From NCBI RefSeq assembly GCF_001625355.1, contig NZ_JSEE01000003.1:183903-247902 (forward strand): DNA of 64,000 nucleotides, given 5' to 3'. This DNA comes from Marinomonas sp. TW1. GTDB lineage: Bacteria; Pseudomonadota; Gammaproteobacteria; Pseudomonadales; Marinomonadaceae. Below the pieces are notes generated by a model. The model worked only from the letters and a program-made list of their open reading frames with translations, ran no database searches and was not told the DNA's origin. The position numbers were made by a program, and so were the translations under genes. The stretch's first letter is position 1; each line of letters opens with the position of its first letter. Positions 42,109-51,407 of this stretch are shown here, in pieces.

Positions 42109-43527
42109 TCATGCAAGACTTGCACCCGTTTTTAACAGTGGCGAACGTTTGTTCCAGCCAATGAGTGATTCCATTTTCTCTGCAATATCGAGTACTAAGG
42201 CATCGGCGCCTCGCGGTGCCGTGACATGAATAGAAAGTGGTAATTCTTCATTACCTAACCCAATGGGTAGAGCGCACGCAGGCATGCCCGTTAAGTTGGC
42301 ATCATATAGGAAACTGGCCCAATCTAACCAAGGGTAAGTTATCTTGGTTGATCCTATGTATTTTGGATGGCGATACTTATGACTAAAGGCTTCACAACCT
42401 AGGGTGGGTGTGACAAAAAAAGCACTTCCATTGCGTTCAAACATAGCATTATAAGCGGCTTGAATATCGAGGCGGTGGGCTTCTGCTGCATCAAATTCTT
42501 CAGGTGTTAGACTGGCGCCAAACTTCATCATTTCAATGGTGTATTTGTCTAAACCTCGTAGCGGCTTGTCTTTTTGGCTTTGAAAGCTCCAAGAGTCGAA
42601 ATGAGCAATGGTCGCCCATGCGATGACCGATGAAGGCAGGTTAGGTTGGTCATACACCAATTCAGCACCAGCCGCTTCTAATAAACGCAATGTTTGTCTG
42701 AAATTTTGTCGCACATCGTCATCAACGGGAGCAAATCCCAAGTCTTCTGAGACAATGATTTTTTGACCTGCGAGTGTCAAAGGCTGATGAAAATGAGCGA
42801 GTAAAGCGTCTTTAAAGGCAAACTCTTCGTTATTTTCTGCTAACACCGAGTACATAAGACGAGCATCGGCGACCGTTCTCGCCATAGGGCCATATGACAC
42901 TAATGTGCTCCAAGAAGGAAAGCACGGTTTTCTAGGGACCGCGTGAATAGTGGGTTTGAATCCTACAATGCCACAAAAAGCAGAAGGGATGCGAATGGAA
43001 CCACCGCCATCTCCGCCTAATGATAGAGTGCCTAAGCCTGCTGCTACTGCGGCTCCTGCACCGCCAGAAGACCCGCCACAAGTACGTTCTGTATTCCAAG
43101 GATTCGCCGTAACACCGTACATTTTAGATGAGGTTACGCCCATTAGACTGAATTCGGGGCAAGTGGTTTTTGCAAAAATAATGGCCCCTGCGGCTTCTAA
43201 TTTTTTAATGCTGGAACAGGTTTCAGTTGGAATAAATTTGGCTTGTGTTTTAGAGCCATTCGCACAAGGAACGTCTGCTAACCACTGGGAGTCTTTTACT
43301 GTAATGGGCAAGCCGCAAAGCGGTCCGCCTAAGCCTTGATCTAATAATTGATCGGCAAGCTTTGCGGCTTCGCGTGCCCGGTCGTATAAAGTAACCGCAA
43401 GGGGGTTAACTGTTTTGGTGACTAATTTAGCGTGTTCAATCGTTAGCTCTAATAATTCAACCGCAGTGATGTTACGGGCACGAAGGTCAGCGAGAAGTTC
43501 GATGGCGGTTTTTTCTAAAATATTCAT
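42109..43527 (-). CDS. Amidase-signature family hydrolase
   Basis: The protein has 472 residues from the Met at 43527 (MNILEKTAIELL); a GTG 14 codons upstream lacks a ribosome site. The Ser-cisSer-Lys triad is seen in LPITVKDSQW (Lys), TCGGSSGGAGAAVAAG and GGDGGGSIRIPS. It hydrolyses a C-N amide bond in the cytoplasm. It leads the operon with the C45 and ATP-grasp genes. The family is broad (amides, glutamyl-tRNA, indoleacetamide) and the substrate is not predictable from sequence. Confidence 0.9.
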   Translation of the reverse strand: MNILEKTAIELLADLRARNITAVELLELTIEHAKLVTKTVNPLAVTLYDRAREAAKLADQLLDQGLGGPLCGLPITVKDSQWLADVPCANGSKTQAKFIPTETCSSIKKLEAAGAIIFAKTTCPEFSLMGVTSSKMYGVTANPWNTERTCGGSSGGAGAAVAAGLGTLSLGGDGGGSIRIPSAFCGIVGFKPTIHAVPRKPCFPSWSTLVSYGPMARTVADARLMYSVLAENNEEFAFKDALLAHFHQPLTLAGQKIIVSEDLGFAPVDDDVRQNFRQTLRLLEAAGAELVYDQPNLPSSVIAWATIAHFDSWSFQSQKDKPLRGLDKYTIEMMKFGASLTPEEFDAAEAHRLDIQAAYNAMFERNGSAFFVTPTLGCEAFSHKYRHPKYIGSTKITYPWLDWASFLYDANLTGMPACALPIGLGNEELPLSIHVTAPRGADALVLDIAEKMESLIGWNKRSPLLKTGASLA

Positions 43528-43626
43528 TTTCACGGTGCTCAGTGCGTAGTCTGTTTGGTTTTGGTTCACTGGAGTTGATGGAAACCCAAGAACGAATATG
43601 AACGATATAAGGCGATTCTGGTAACA

Positions 43627-44028
43627 TTGAGAAAATTGACGCCATGGATCATAATGTATGCCTATTTTTTACAAATCGCAACACTATGGATCATGATGTT
43701 AGATAATAAAACTTTAGATGCGTATTTAGGTGTGTCTGGTGTGATTACTCAGACAGAGCTTCCTATTGTTCGAGAGCAATCTCGATTAGGAGAGTATGCC
43801 GTGGTATATCGAACTTATCGCGAAAAACAAGGTGGTGGTTTTGGTGATCAAATTAAACATCCCTATGCATGGTCTGTCTTGGTCTATGTCGATTCCTACC
43901 TTTTAGCCATAAATAGTGCGCGCGGTGAGCGACGCGAGTGGGCAAGTTTGGACAGTGCCGCTCAGTGGCTGACCAGTCATGGTTTTAGTTACTGGTGGAC
44001 TCGAAACGACATAGAAACGTTTGAATAA
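43627..44028 (+). CDS. Small protein of unknown function
   Basis: The protein has 133 residues from a TTG, or about 110 from the Met-Met at 43693-43698. No ribosome site is clear. The C-terminal part (AWSVLVYVDSYLLAINSARGERREW, then HGFSYWWTRNDIE) is rich in aromatic residues. I do not recognise it. It is divergent from the amidase operon. Confidence 0.55.
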   Translation: MRKLTPWIIMYAYFLQIATLWIMMLDNKTLDAYLGVSGVITQTELPIVREQSRLGEYAVVYRTYREKQGGGFGDQIKHPYAWSVLVYVDSYLLAINSARGERREWASLDSAAQWLTSHGFSYWWTRNDIETFE

Positions 44029-44220
44029 ATTGCGTGTTTTAACATCCTAACGATTGGATGCTAACCGTCTGTTGTATTTTTAATGTCCCAATTAAGCTGG
44101 TTGTTCATATTAATGTTAAGCCGCAATCACTCACCAGTGAGAGTCCTTATTGACTGCTGAGAAGAGTGGTGAGCCGCAATTTAAAAAGTACCCTACAGCT
44201 TCATTAGAGCAAGGCTCTAA

Positions 44221-44997
44221 CTACTCCAGTGTTTTCAAGTACTGTTTGGGGCTAATACCAAATTTTTGATGAAAGCGTTGACTAAAGCGTTCTTGTGATT
44301 GGTAGCCGCAGCATAGGGCTATGTCTAGCGGATGGCGCTTTCCCTGTTGCATCAGGCTGAGAGCGTGGTTCATCCGTACTTGAGTGAGTATTTCTCTGAA
44401 TTGGGTGTTTTCTTTTTTTAGACGACGGATGAAGGTGGCTCGGCTCATAGAGAAGTGTTCTGCAACGTCGTTGAGTGGGTAATCTTGGCCTGGCTGCTGT
44501 GTTAAGTAGTCGCTGAGTTTCTGTGCAAAAGGGATGGTTTGGCTGGTAAACAACAGGTGCAATTTACCTGCTTCGGCCAGTTGTTGATAAAGCCCAAACA
44601 GCCAATATTTTTGTGTGATGGCGCTGAGCTCCTGCCATTGTAGGTTGGTGAATAGGGTTAGGGTGTCAAATAGACTTTTGTCTGGTATGTAGAGCGGAGA
44701 GTAGCGGCTTTTGGCTAGGCTAGTACTTAGCTTAAGCATGTGTTCGGGTGGGCTGAGGCGGAAGCTAAATTGTATGGAAGCAAATTTGGCTCGTTCGGGT
44801 TTGTTTTCAAACGTGAGCTGTTGGTGAGCGCGAGTGAGCAATAGCTTCGATGTGTCCAGTGTGAGTTCATCGTCCTGCCAAAACAGTTGCTTTTGTCCTG
44901 ATTGTACCCAGAAAATACTCGGGGAGTGGATGGCGACGTTACGCAGCCGCTGACGCTGTAGACCATACATGTGATTGATTTGAATGATAGTGGCCAT
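44221..44997 (-). CDS. AraC-family regulator
   Basis: The 258-residue protein has a variable N-terminal domain and a C-terminal pair of helix-turn-helices: YPLNDVAEHFSMSRATFIRRLK and HPLDIALCCGYQSQERFSQRFHQ, then the FGISPKQYLK end of the family. A GGGGAGAG site precedes the ATG. It starts 24 bases after the PEBP-like gene on the same strand, so the two form an operon. Confidence 0.9.
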   Translation of the reverse strand: MATIIQINHMYGLQRQRLRNVAIHSPSIFWVQSGQKQLFWQDDELTLDTSKLLLTRAHQQLTFENKPERAKFASIQFSFRLSPPEHMLKLSTSLAKSRYSPLYIPDKSLFDTLTLFTNLQWQELSAITQKYWLFGLYQQLAEAGKLHLLFTSQTIPFAQKLSDYLTQQPGQDYPLNDVAEHFSMSRATFIRRLKKENTQFREILTQVRMNHALSLMQQGKRHPLDIALCCGYQSQERFSQRFHQKFGISPKQYLKTLE

Positions 44998-45021
44998 CGT
45001 CTCTCCCCTGAGTGTGTGTGA

Positions 45022-45408
45022 TTATCTGTTATAGGTGGCAGTGAGTTTGGCTTTGCCAATGGCCATGCTGTTTAAGGTGTAGCCGACGATGGCGGCAGAC
45101 ACGCTGGCGTTTAGGTCGAGTTTTTCGACTGGTAAGGCCCAAACGGTGAACTGGTAACGGTGCATGCCATCGCCTTTTGGGGGGCATGCGCCACCAAAAC
45201 CTGTACTGCCGTAATCGGATTTTAATTCAATTGCACCCAGTGATTTCATGTCGGCTCCACGGCTTAGGGAAGAGACCTTAGCTGGAATGTTGAAGCTGAT
45301 CCAGTGCCACCAACCACTGCCCGTTGGTGCATCTGGGTCGTAGGTGGTAATGGCGTAGCTTTTAGTACCAGCGGGGGCATCAGCCCAAGTGAGTTGTGTC
45401 GCTTTCAT
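45022..45408 (-). CDS. YbhB/YbcL-type PEBP protein, N-terminally short
   Basis: The protein has 128 residues from the Met at 45408, which has AAAGGAG 6 bases upstream. DPDAPTGSGWWHWISFNIPA and TGFGGACPPKGDGMHRYQFTVWAL are the PEBP signatures. Relatives are about 155-180 residues and have a conserved segment with SPxLxW before this start, of which only the LTW part remains. Either this is a compact form or the N-terminus was lost and a new start took over. The function is probably cytoplasmic ligand binding. Confidence 0.8.
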   Translation of the reverse strand: MKATQLTWADAPAGTKSYAITTYDPDAPTGSGWWHWISFNIPAKVSSLSRGADMKSLGAIELKSDYGSTGFGGACPPKGDGMHRYQFTVWALPVEKLDLNASVSAAIVGYTLNSMAIGKAKLTATYNR

Positions 45409-45734
45409 TTGTATCTCCTTTATATTAAGCCAATAATCCAGTCCCATGCTAGTCGTGTGATCATGAATTTTCTCTACATAAAGTATCAATTTCAATTTTA
45501 TTTCGGCTTATAAAGAAACTAACTGTCTATTTTTTCCATTTTTGTATAAGGCTCGGAACGGATGGCGGTAATACTGAACTGTTATCTATTGCGTCGGTTT
45601 CTTTGGGAATCGCATCGTCAGGGAGCGAATCGATTTGATTGCCTAAATTTTCTGTGTATTCATACTGTTTACTTTTCATCTTGCCAAGAGATTGCTCGTT
45701 TTGTGCTATTCAATCTCAAAAAAGTGCGTGTGTT

Positions 45735-46048
45735 GTACAGGCAAGAAATAAATAAGCGTTTTAGTATCAATGGCTAAGATTTGACCATTGCGCTTTTTTT
45801 AGAGATGGCGCGCTGTGATTTCCTAAAAGAAAGATGAAAGAATGAAATGGACCTCCTTTTATACTGAGTAGGTCAGTTTAAAAGGAGGACGTTATGGATA
45901 CGATTCATACAGTGGGTATTGATTTAGCCAAGTCAGTTTTTCAGATATGCGCTTTTAATCAGGCTGGGAAAAACTGTTTAATAATAATGCTACGTCGCAA
46001 TCAACTTCTTCGTTTCTTAAGCAATATAGAGCCATGTTTGATTGGAAT
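45735..46048 (+). pseudogene. Remnant of an IS110-family element
   Basis: From the ATG at 45894 the sequence follows the transposase at 27237 for about 150 bases (ATGGATACGATTCAT, then GCGCTTTTAATC, then CTTAAGCAATATAGAGCC), with one missing base in the A run that shifts the frame, and ends abruptly at ATTGGAAT. The upstream block with TTTTAGTATCAATGG is also shared, but the noncoding end is shorter (about 135 bases against 245). It is dead. The IS may once have been next to an attC, as in the array. Confidence 0.85.
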
Positions 46049-46421
46049 AATTGGGGATTATTCATGACAGCTGAATAGATCATCAGAATATCTCCTCAAT
46101 TAGTCATGATGACTTTAAAAATCACCATCCTCCTTCGTCGCTAATGTTTGCCTGTTAACGGGGTGTCAGGTGCTTTGCTAAAGAAAAAGGTATAGCGAAT
46201 GATTCCACATCCTGTTCTTTCTGAAAGATCAAAGTAACCGCCAATTTTCCTACACCAATATGAAGATTATCAGGCGTGAGACTGTGATTTTTGCTCGTTA
46301 TGCGGATGTTAGTATTGGCAAGAAATTGTCTTTGAGCCACAACTCTTTATCCGATTCACCGCTAGAAGAAAAACAATTGAACGCTGAAAATGGCTGTGTT
46401 ATGTAGCACTACAGCGTAAAT
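46049..46421. other. Gap with attC-like remnant and no supported gene
   Basis: GTTTGCCTGTTAACGGG followed by GTCAGGT (46164-46170) resembles the right end of an attC site. A 61-codon minus-strand frame (46155-46340) has no ribosome site and is not called. No other feature was seen. Confidence 0.35.
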
Positions 46422-47603
46422 TTACTCGTAGTTTTTCTTCGCTTTGGTGACTTTTTCCAAGTAGTTACGGGACTCTTCTCTTGGGTGGTCGTATCTGAGC
46501 TTTTGATACACCGAGCTAGACGAGTTTTGGTTGATCTTGTCCATAGCGACCGACCGATTGCTGTCGAAGGTCTTAAGTACATTTCCTGTGCCGCCGTTGT
46601 AAGCCGAGATCATGGAGTATTCTTGGCTGGTTTTGTTACTGACTTTAACAAGGTAACGGGTTTGTAATATGTGCAAGTAGGCGCTGCCGATATCGATGTT
46701 TTGTTCAGGTGAGAAGAGCACGTCTTTGGTGGGTTCACCGGACTTTTTCTTGATCAGGTTATAGACATCACGACCAGCGGTGGCGGGCACCACTTGCATG
46801 AGTCCGTAGGCGTTGGCAGGACTAACCGCATAGGGGTTAAAGGAACTTTCGGTTTCGATGATGCCGTAAATTAACGCGGGCTCTAGGTTATAACGCTTGG
46901 CCGCGGCGAGAACGTATTGGCTGTATTTCTTTTGACGCAAATGTTCGTGCTTTTCCACTAGATCAAATTCAACGGAGTAGACGAGGTTGCCGCTGCTGGT
47001 ACTAGGTTGCAGTTTATTGGCAACTAAGTATTGTGCATATCGGCCAGCTCGCCAGCGGTATTTTACTAGCACGCCTTCGTTGTCCATGACTTGCGGATAC
47101 AAGAAGGGCACGCCATCTGTGTTTGGCGCGGAGCTGGAGAAAATGTCCGTTTTCGTCGGGTCGGCTGTGGTCAGTAGGGTGGTGGTGACCGCTTTGGTTA
47201 GTGTGTCTCTTGGGTTGCGGCCGTCAACGGTTTCTACTCGGACTTTGCCATTGTCAAAATCCACAATGGCACGTGCTTGGTAGCCGTTCACGTATTTGAC
47301 GTACTTTTTCTTGTTGGGCAGTTGGCTGTTATCTTTGCCCCATTTTTTATTGACCTGTTGATCGAGGTTTTTATACAAGGTTTGAATGGCTTTTAAGTCC
47401 GCCCGTATGTAATCGCGAGTGACTTTCGCTTGCTTAGCGATGGCTTTTACATCTTCTAAACTGTCGGCGTCTTGCACCTGTTTGGACAACTCTTTTACGG
47501 AATCGACCGAATCAAAATTCAACATAGATTGGCAACCGCTGAGCGATAACAGCAATACACCACAAGAAGACAATGCCGTACGGCGACCCCATTTTTTGTA
47601 CAT
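46422..47603 (-). CDS. mltC: Membrane-bound lytic murein transglycosylase C
   Basis: The lipoprotein has 393 residues from the Met at 47603. Its signal has lipobox LSGC (about residue 24). The MltC N-terminal domain is followed by the SLT domain with the catalytic Glu in YGIIETESSFNPYAVSPANAYGLMQVVPATAG and AYNGGTGNVL. It cleaves peptidoglycan at the outer-membrane inner leaflet, giving 1,6-anhydro ends. It is monocistronic as far as can be seen. Confidence 0.93.
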   Translation of the reverse strand: MYKKWGRRTALSSCGVLLLSLSGCQSMLNFDSVDSVKELSKQVQDADSLEDVKAIAKQAKVTRDYIRADLKAIQTLYKNLDQQVNKKWGKDNSQLPNKKKYVKYVNGYQARAIVDFDNGKVRVETVDGRNPRDTLTKAVTTTLLTTADPTKTDIFSSSAPNTDGVPFLYPQVMDNEGVLVKYRWRAGRYAQYLVANKLQPSTSSGNLVYSVEFDLVEKHEHLRQKKYSQYVLAAAKRYNLEPALIYGIIETESSFNPYAVSPANAYGLMQVVPATAGRDVYNLIKKKSGEPTKDVLFSPEQNIDIGSAYLHILQTRYLVKVSNKTSQEYSMISAYNGGTGNVLKTFDSNRSVAMDKINQNSSSSVYQKLRYDHPREESRNYLEKVTKAKKNYE

Positions 47604-47760
47604 CAATCCTTGCCCATCAATCAAAAGCTTGCTGAGTGTATCAAGATACTGTCAGTTTTCCCATTTCGCTAATGAAAACAAGCCTTAATGTTATGATGGA
47701 TCAGACAAAGGAGAATCAAATGTTGTTTGTTCCTACTTTGTCTTGTCATTTTGTTGTCCG

Positions 47761-48813
47761 CTAATCTAGGGGCACTTCGAGGACAATTTTGCCGATGTGT
47801 TGTTTGCAGACAAACGCCTGTTGTGCGGCTTTAATGTCTTGTAAGGGGAAAGTTTGAGCCAGCAGAGGACGAATTTTATTGTCATTAATGTAGCGCACCA
47901 AATTACCAAATACGCCGGCTTGTAGTGTGGTACAGCCGAAGAAGCTTAGGTCTTTTAGATACAGCGTACGTATATCCAATTCTACTAGCGGGCCATCGAT
48001 GGCTCCCGACACCACATAACGTGAGCCAGGTTTGAGTATCTGTAAGAACTGCGGCCATTGTGATCCAGCGACTAAATCTACGACAAGGCTGACGCTGTTT
48101 TCCCCCAAACTGGCAACTAAATCTTCACCACGAGCAACCACTTGATCTGCTCCTAAGTCTAGTAATGCTTGTTGCTTGCTAGGACTGGTGACAGCAATGA
48201 CTTTAGCACCACGCAATTTTGCCAACTGCACCGCAGCACTGCCAACGCCACCGGATGCACCGGTGATTAATACTGTGTCTTGTGCATTGACCTGACTGCG
48301 AGTCAGCATGTTTTCCGCGGTAGAGTAGGAACAGGGGAAAGAGGCCAATTCTTGGTCGCTTAATGACGAATTGATAACATGAGCATATTGCGCATCAATG
48401 ACGGTGTATTGAGCAAAGCCACCGTTGCATTCGGAGCCAAAATACCAAGGCGAGGTTTGAGTTTCACCATTCCAATTATGGAAGCTAGGCTCGATCAACA
48501 CGCGTTCGCCGAGACGTGCTGAATCCACTTTATCGCCTACTGCGACAATATAACCACATACGTCTGCCCCTTGGATCAATGGTAGTTTCAGAGCATTCCC
48601 TGCCCAACTTGCATCGTCACTATTGTTGTCGCTTTTTGAATACCAGCCAATGCGCGTATTGAGGTCTGTATTGTTGACGCCAGCCGCAGCAACCTTGATG
48701 AGTACCTGGTGCGCGAGTGGCGTTGGTACTGTGAGGTCGTCTTTGTACTGCAACATGTCTAGGTCGCCGTGTCCGATCAGTTGTACGCCTTTCATTTTAG
48801 TGGGCAATGTCAT
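47761..48813 (-). CDS. Zinc-free MDR oxidoreductase (quinone reductase-like)
   Basis: The 350-residue medium-chain dehydrogenase/reductase has an N-terminal GroES-like fold (HQVLIKVAAAGVNNTDLNTRIGWY) and a Rossmann fold with VLITGASGGVGSAAVQLAKLRGA (about 170-192). The typical structural-zinc cysteine set is absent, which suggests a quinone reductase-like NADPH enzyme. It overlaps the TetR gene stop by 17 bases; the pair is one operon under the operators at 49373-49417. The substrate is unknown, with electrophile or quinone detoxification likely. Confidence 0.88.
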   Translation of the reverse strand: MTLPTKMKGVQLIGHGDLDMLQYKDDLTVPTPLAHQVLIKVAAAGVNNTDLNTRIGWYSKSDNNSDDASWAGNALKLPLIQGADVCGYIVAVGDKVDSARLGERVLIEPSFHNWNGETQTSPWYFGSECNGGFAQYTVIDAQYAHVINSSLSDQELASFPCSYSTAENMLTRSQVNAQDTVLITGASGGVGSAAVQLAKLRGAKVIAVTSPSKQQALLDLGADQVVARGEDLVASLGENSVSLVVDLVAGSQWPQFLQILKPGSRYVVSGAIDGPLVELDIRTLYLKDLSFFGCTTLQAGVFGNLVRYINDNKIRPLLAQTFPLQDIKAAQQAFVCKQHIGKIVLEVPLD

Positions 48814-49330
48814 TCGTCGTGTCCTCTAGTAATTGCTGAATGGTGTGTATGGCGGAAGTGACCGCGACTTGTCCCAATACAGGCCAAGCGCTGGAAACGC
48901 CTTCGTGCAATAAGAACAGGCTATGAGCCAAATCTGGACGTAGGCTTTGTTGTCCCAAGAAGTGAAGCACCGCCTGTTTGTGCTCCGTGACGGCTTGGTG
49001 AATTTGTGCGTTTTCTGGGTACGCGGATAGGGCATTCACTGATAAACAACCATGTGGTGCAAAGGTTTCCATCCAGCCTTGCAGCTGTTGAAAAATATGC
49101 TCAATGGCAGGAGTGCCTGCTTCAGGCGCGTTTTCTTGTAGAAAGTCCAAATAACGCTGATGACGAAAATCCAATGCCGCCACTATCATGGCTTCTTTTG
49201 AAGGGTAGTGCTTGTATAAGGTACGTAAACTGACCTGACAAGCGGTTTTAAGCTGAGCTACGCTGGGTTCCGCGAAACCGTATTGGCTAAAAGCTTGTTC
49301 TAAGCGTGCTGCGATTTGTTGTTTTAACAT
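48797..49330 (-). CDS. TetR-family repressor
   Basis: The 177-residue protein has an N-terminal HTH: FAEPSVAQLKTACQVSLRTLYKHYPSKEAM. The C-terminal ligand domain is of medium length. It is the first gene of the pair with the MDR oxidoreductase. Two matching palindromes directly upstream (49373-49392 and 49398-49417) are its probable operators, so autoregulation is expected. Confidence 0.92.
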   Translation of the reverse strand: MLKQQIAARLEQAFSQYGFAEPSVAQLKTACQVSLRTLYKHYPSKEAMIVAALDFRHQRYLDFLQENAPEAGTPAIEHIFQQLQGWMETFAPHGCLSVNALSAYPENAQIHQAVTEHKQAVLHFLGQQSLRPDLAHSLFLLHEGVSSAWPVLGQVAVTSAIHTIQQLLEDTTNDIAH

Positions 49331-49372
49331 GGCGATGTCTTACTCGTAATGACGTGACTGCCTCATAAAAGA

Positions 49373-49417
49373 GGTAGAATGAATCTTCTACTTTTATGGT
49401 AGAGTGTTTGTTCTACC
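49373..49417. promoter_or_regulatory. Two TetR operator palindromes
   Basis: GGTAGA-N8-TCTACT (49373-49392) and GGTAGA-N8-TCTACC (49398-49417) share the half-site GGTAGA and the same spacing, 5 bases apart. They lie between the TetR start and the dipeptidase gene on the other strand. Confidence 0.85.
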
Positions 49418-49624
49418 TTTGTCAAATGCCCATCAAAATTTCTCTATTTGCTGAGCCAATTGTCTCGCCTTATGCCTGATGATGATCATATCGCCACTCT
49501 GTCGATGTCTTTTTCTGCTTGGCCAAAAGTCGCTTTTGGTTTGTCTCTAGTCGTTTCCAGCCAGCTTCCGACGCTATTGAAAAATTACACTGGGTTCATT
49601 GCTAAGAGCCTAAAGGAATCCACC

Positions 49625-50602
49625 ATGACCCCAGCAGAGCTACACGATAAAGCCATTGTGATTGATGGTTTGATTTGCGCGAAATGGAATCGCGAATTGT
49701 TTGAAGACATGGCCAAAGGTAAGTTGACTGCCGCGAACTGTACGGTGTCGTTTTGGGAAAACTTTGAAGGCACGGTTCGCAACGTGGTGGAAATGAATCA
49801 ACTGATTGAGGCCAACAGTGATTTGTTAACCAAGGTGTATACCACCAAAGACATTCACCGAGCGAAAGTGGAAGGCAAAACCGGTGTCATGATGGGCTTT
49901 CAAAATGCCCATGCGTTTGAAGACCAAATTGGTTATGTGCAAATTTTTAAAGACCTTGGCGTTGGCATAGTGCAAATGTGCTACAACACGCAAAACTTGG
50001 TGGGTACGGGGTGTTATGAACGCGACGGCGGTTTGTCAGGCTATGGTCGCGAGATTGTGGCGGAGATGAATCGTGTTGGTATGTTGTGTGATTTATCTCA
50101 CGTTGGACCAAACACGGCAAAAGAAGTCATTATTGAATCGAAAAAGCCTGTGGCTTATTCCCACTGCCTACCATCTGGCTTGAAAGAGCACCCACGCAAT
50201 CGAAGTGACGAAGAATTGAAGTTCATTGCGGATCACGGCGGCTTTGTTGGGGTGACCATGTTTACCCCTTTCCTCAAAGCGGGGGTGAACGCCACCATTG
50301 ATGACTATGTGGAAGCCATTCAATACATTTACAACATAGTGGGTGAAGATGCCATTGGCATCGGTACCGATTTTACTCAAGGTCATGGTCATGACTTCTT
50401 CGAATACCTCACTCACGACAAAGGCTACGCACGCCGTTTAACCCGTTTTGGTGAAATCATTAACCCGAAAGGCATTCGCACCGTTGGTGAGTTCCCGAAT
50501 TTGACCGAAGCCTTGTTGCGTAACGGTTTCAGTGAGCGCCAAGTGTGCAAGATTATGGGTGAGAACTGGGTAAATCTTTTAGCCGAAGTTTGGGACGAAT
50601 GA
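49625..50602 (+). CDS. Membrane dipeptidase (M19 family)
   Basis: The protein has 325 residues from the ATG at 49625, which has AAAGGA 7 bases upstream; the frame upstream to 49448 lacks a ribosome site. DGLICAKWN and the VAYSHCLPSGLKEHPRN, ADHGGFVGVTMF and IGIGTDFTQGHG blocks are M19 (renal dipeptidase-like) signatures, though the first HxD metal motif (usually DGHND) is altered to IDGLIC. It is the first gene of the dgc cluster, in the position held by PA5396 in Pseudomonas aeruginosa. Confidence 0.87.
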   Translation: MTPAELHDKAIVIDGLICAKWNRELFEDMAKGKLTAANCTVSFWENFEGTVRNVVEMNQLIEANSDLLTKVYTTKDIHRAKVEGKTGVMMGFQNAHAFEDQIGYVQIFKDLGVGIVQMCYNTQNLVGTGCYERDGGLSGYGREIVAEMNRVGMLCDLSHVGPNTAKEVIIESKKPVAYSHCLPSGLKEHPRNRSDEELKFIADHGGFVGVTMFTPFLKAGVNATIDDYVEAIQYIYNIVGEDAIGIGTDFTQGHGHDFFEYLTHDKGYARRLTRFGEIINPKGIRTVGEFPNLTEALLRNGFSERQVCKIMGENWVNLLAEVWDE

Positions 50603-50766
50603 AACTATTGCGCTCGACTAACCAGCGTTAAAAACAAACTCAAGATGCTCATTTATAACTTATAAACTCCGCTCTTTCGTTTGTTTTTGCCTCGGGAAGC
50701 CTTCGCTCATAACGTTTCAGAGCAATACTGGCTTTAAAACTTGTTTAAGAATTTAAGGAATTGAAC

Positions 50767-51312
50767 ATGTCTACACATTCACCAGAAATGCCAATTCAAG
50801 TGGACGATGAAACCGGCGTTTGGACGACCGATGCTTTACCTATGTTGTATGTGCCACGTCATTTTTTTGTCAACAATCACATGGGCATTGAAGACGAAAT
50901 CGGCGCGACGCGTTACGCCGATATTCTCTATAAAGCCGGTTATAAGTCGGCCTACTTTTGGTGTGAGCAAGAGTCTGAATGCCACGGTATTTATGGAGAA
51001 GACATCTGGCACCACTATTTGAAGCGTTTATCGCAACGAGGTTGGGGCTTTTTCATTACCGAGCAATTTGACATTGAAAAGGGCACAGCAAAAGTACGCT
51101 TAGAGAATTCCGCCTTTGTTTATCACTACCAAAAGATTCACGGTAAAAAGGTCAATCGTAAGGTGGATTACATGTTTACTGGTTGGTTTGCCGGTGCTTT
51201 GGATCAGATTTTAGACAGTCAAAAATCGTCCATTCGTACTCAAGCCACACAGACTCAAAGTGGCGCCGAAGAAGGGTGCGATGTGGGGTATTTTGACGTG
51301 CAGCCTATTTAA
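50767..51312 (+). CDS. DUF5943-family protein of the dgc cluster
   Basis: The protein has 181 residues from the ATG at 50767, which has AAGGAA upstream. It is rich in aromatic residues (LYVPRHFFVNNHMG, KSAYFWCEQESECHG, YMFTGWFAGALDQI), as in PA5397, which stands between the dipeptidase and dgcA in Pseudomonas. Its function is not established; a role in dimethylglycine demethylase assembly or folate transfer is inference from the conserved position. Confidence 0.85.
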   Translation: MSTHSPEMPIQVDDETGVWTTDALPMLYVPRHFFVNNHMGIEDEIGATRYADILYKAGYKSAYFWCEQESECHGIYGEDIWHHYLKRLSQRGWGFFITEQFDIEKGTAKVRLENSAFVYHYQKIHGKKVNRKVDYMFTGWFAGALDQILDSQKSSIRTQATQTQSGAEEGCDVGYFDVQPI

Positions 51313-51407
51313 AGCCAGATAGTTGTATAAGCCAGTTAAGCCATGCGGGCCGGCATGGTTTTGATCAATCAATGTCACGTATTTTTCAGTAAGCGGGAGT
51401 TCTTTCT

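Noticed and set aside
45562..45777. 71-codon plus-strand frame before the IS110 remnant
   Set aside because: It runs into the IS noncoding end, has no ribosome site and shows no family features.
46155..46340. 61-codon minus-strand frame
   Set aside because: Starts at GTG without a ribosome site and overlaps the attC-like remnant. It could be a gene remnant but cannot be supported.
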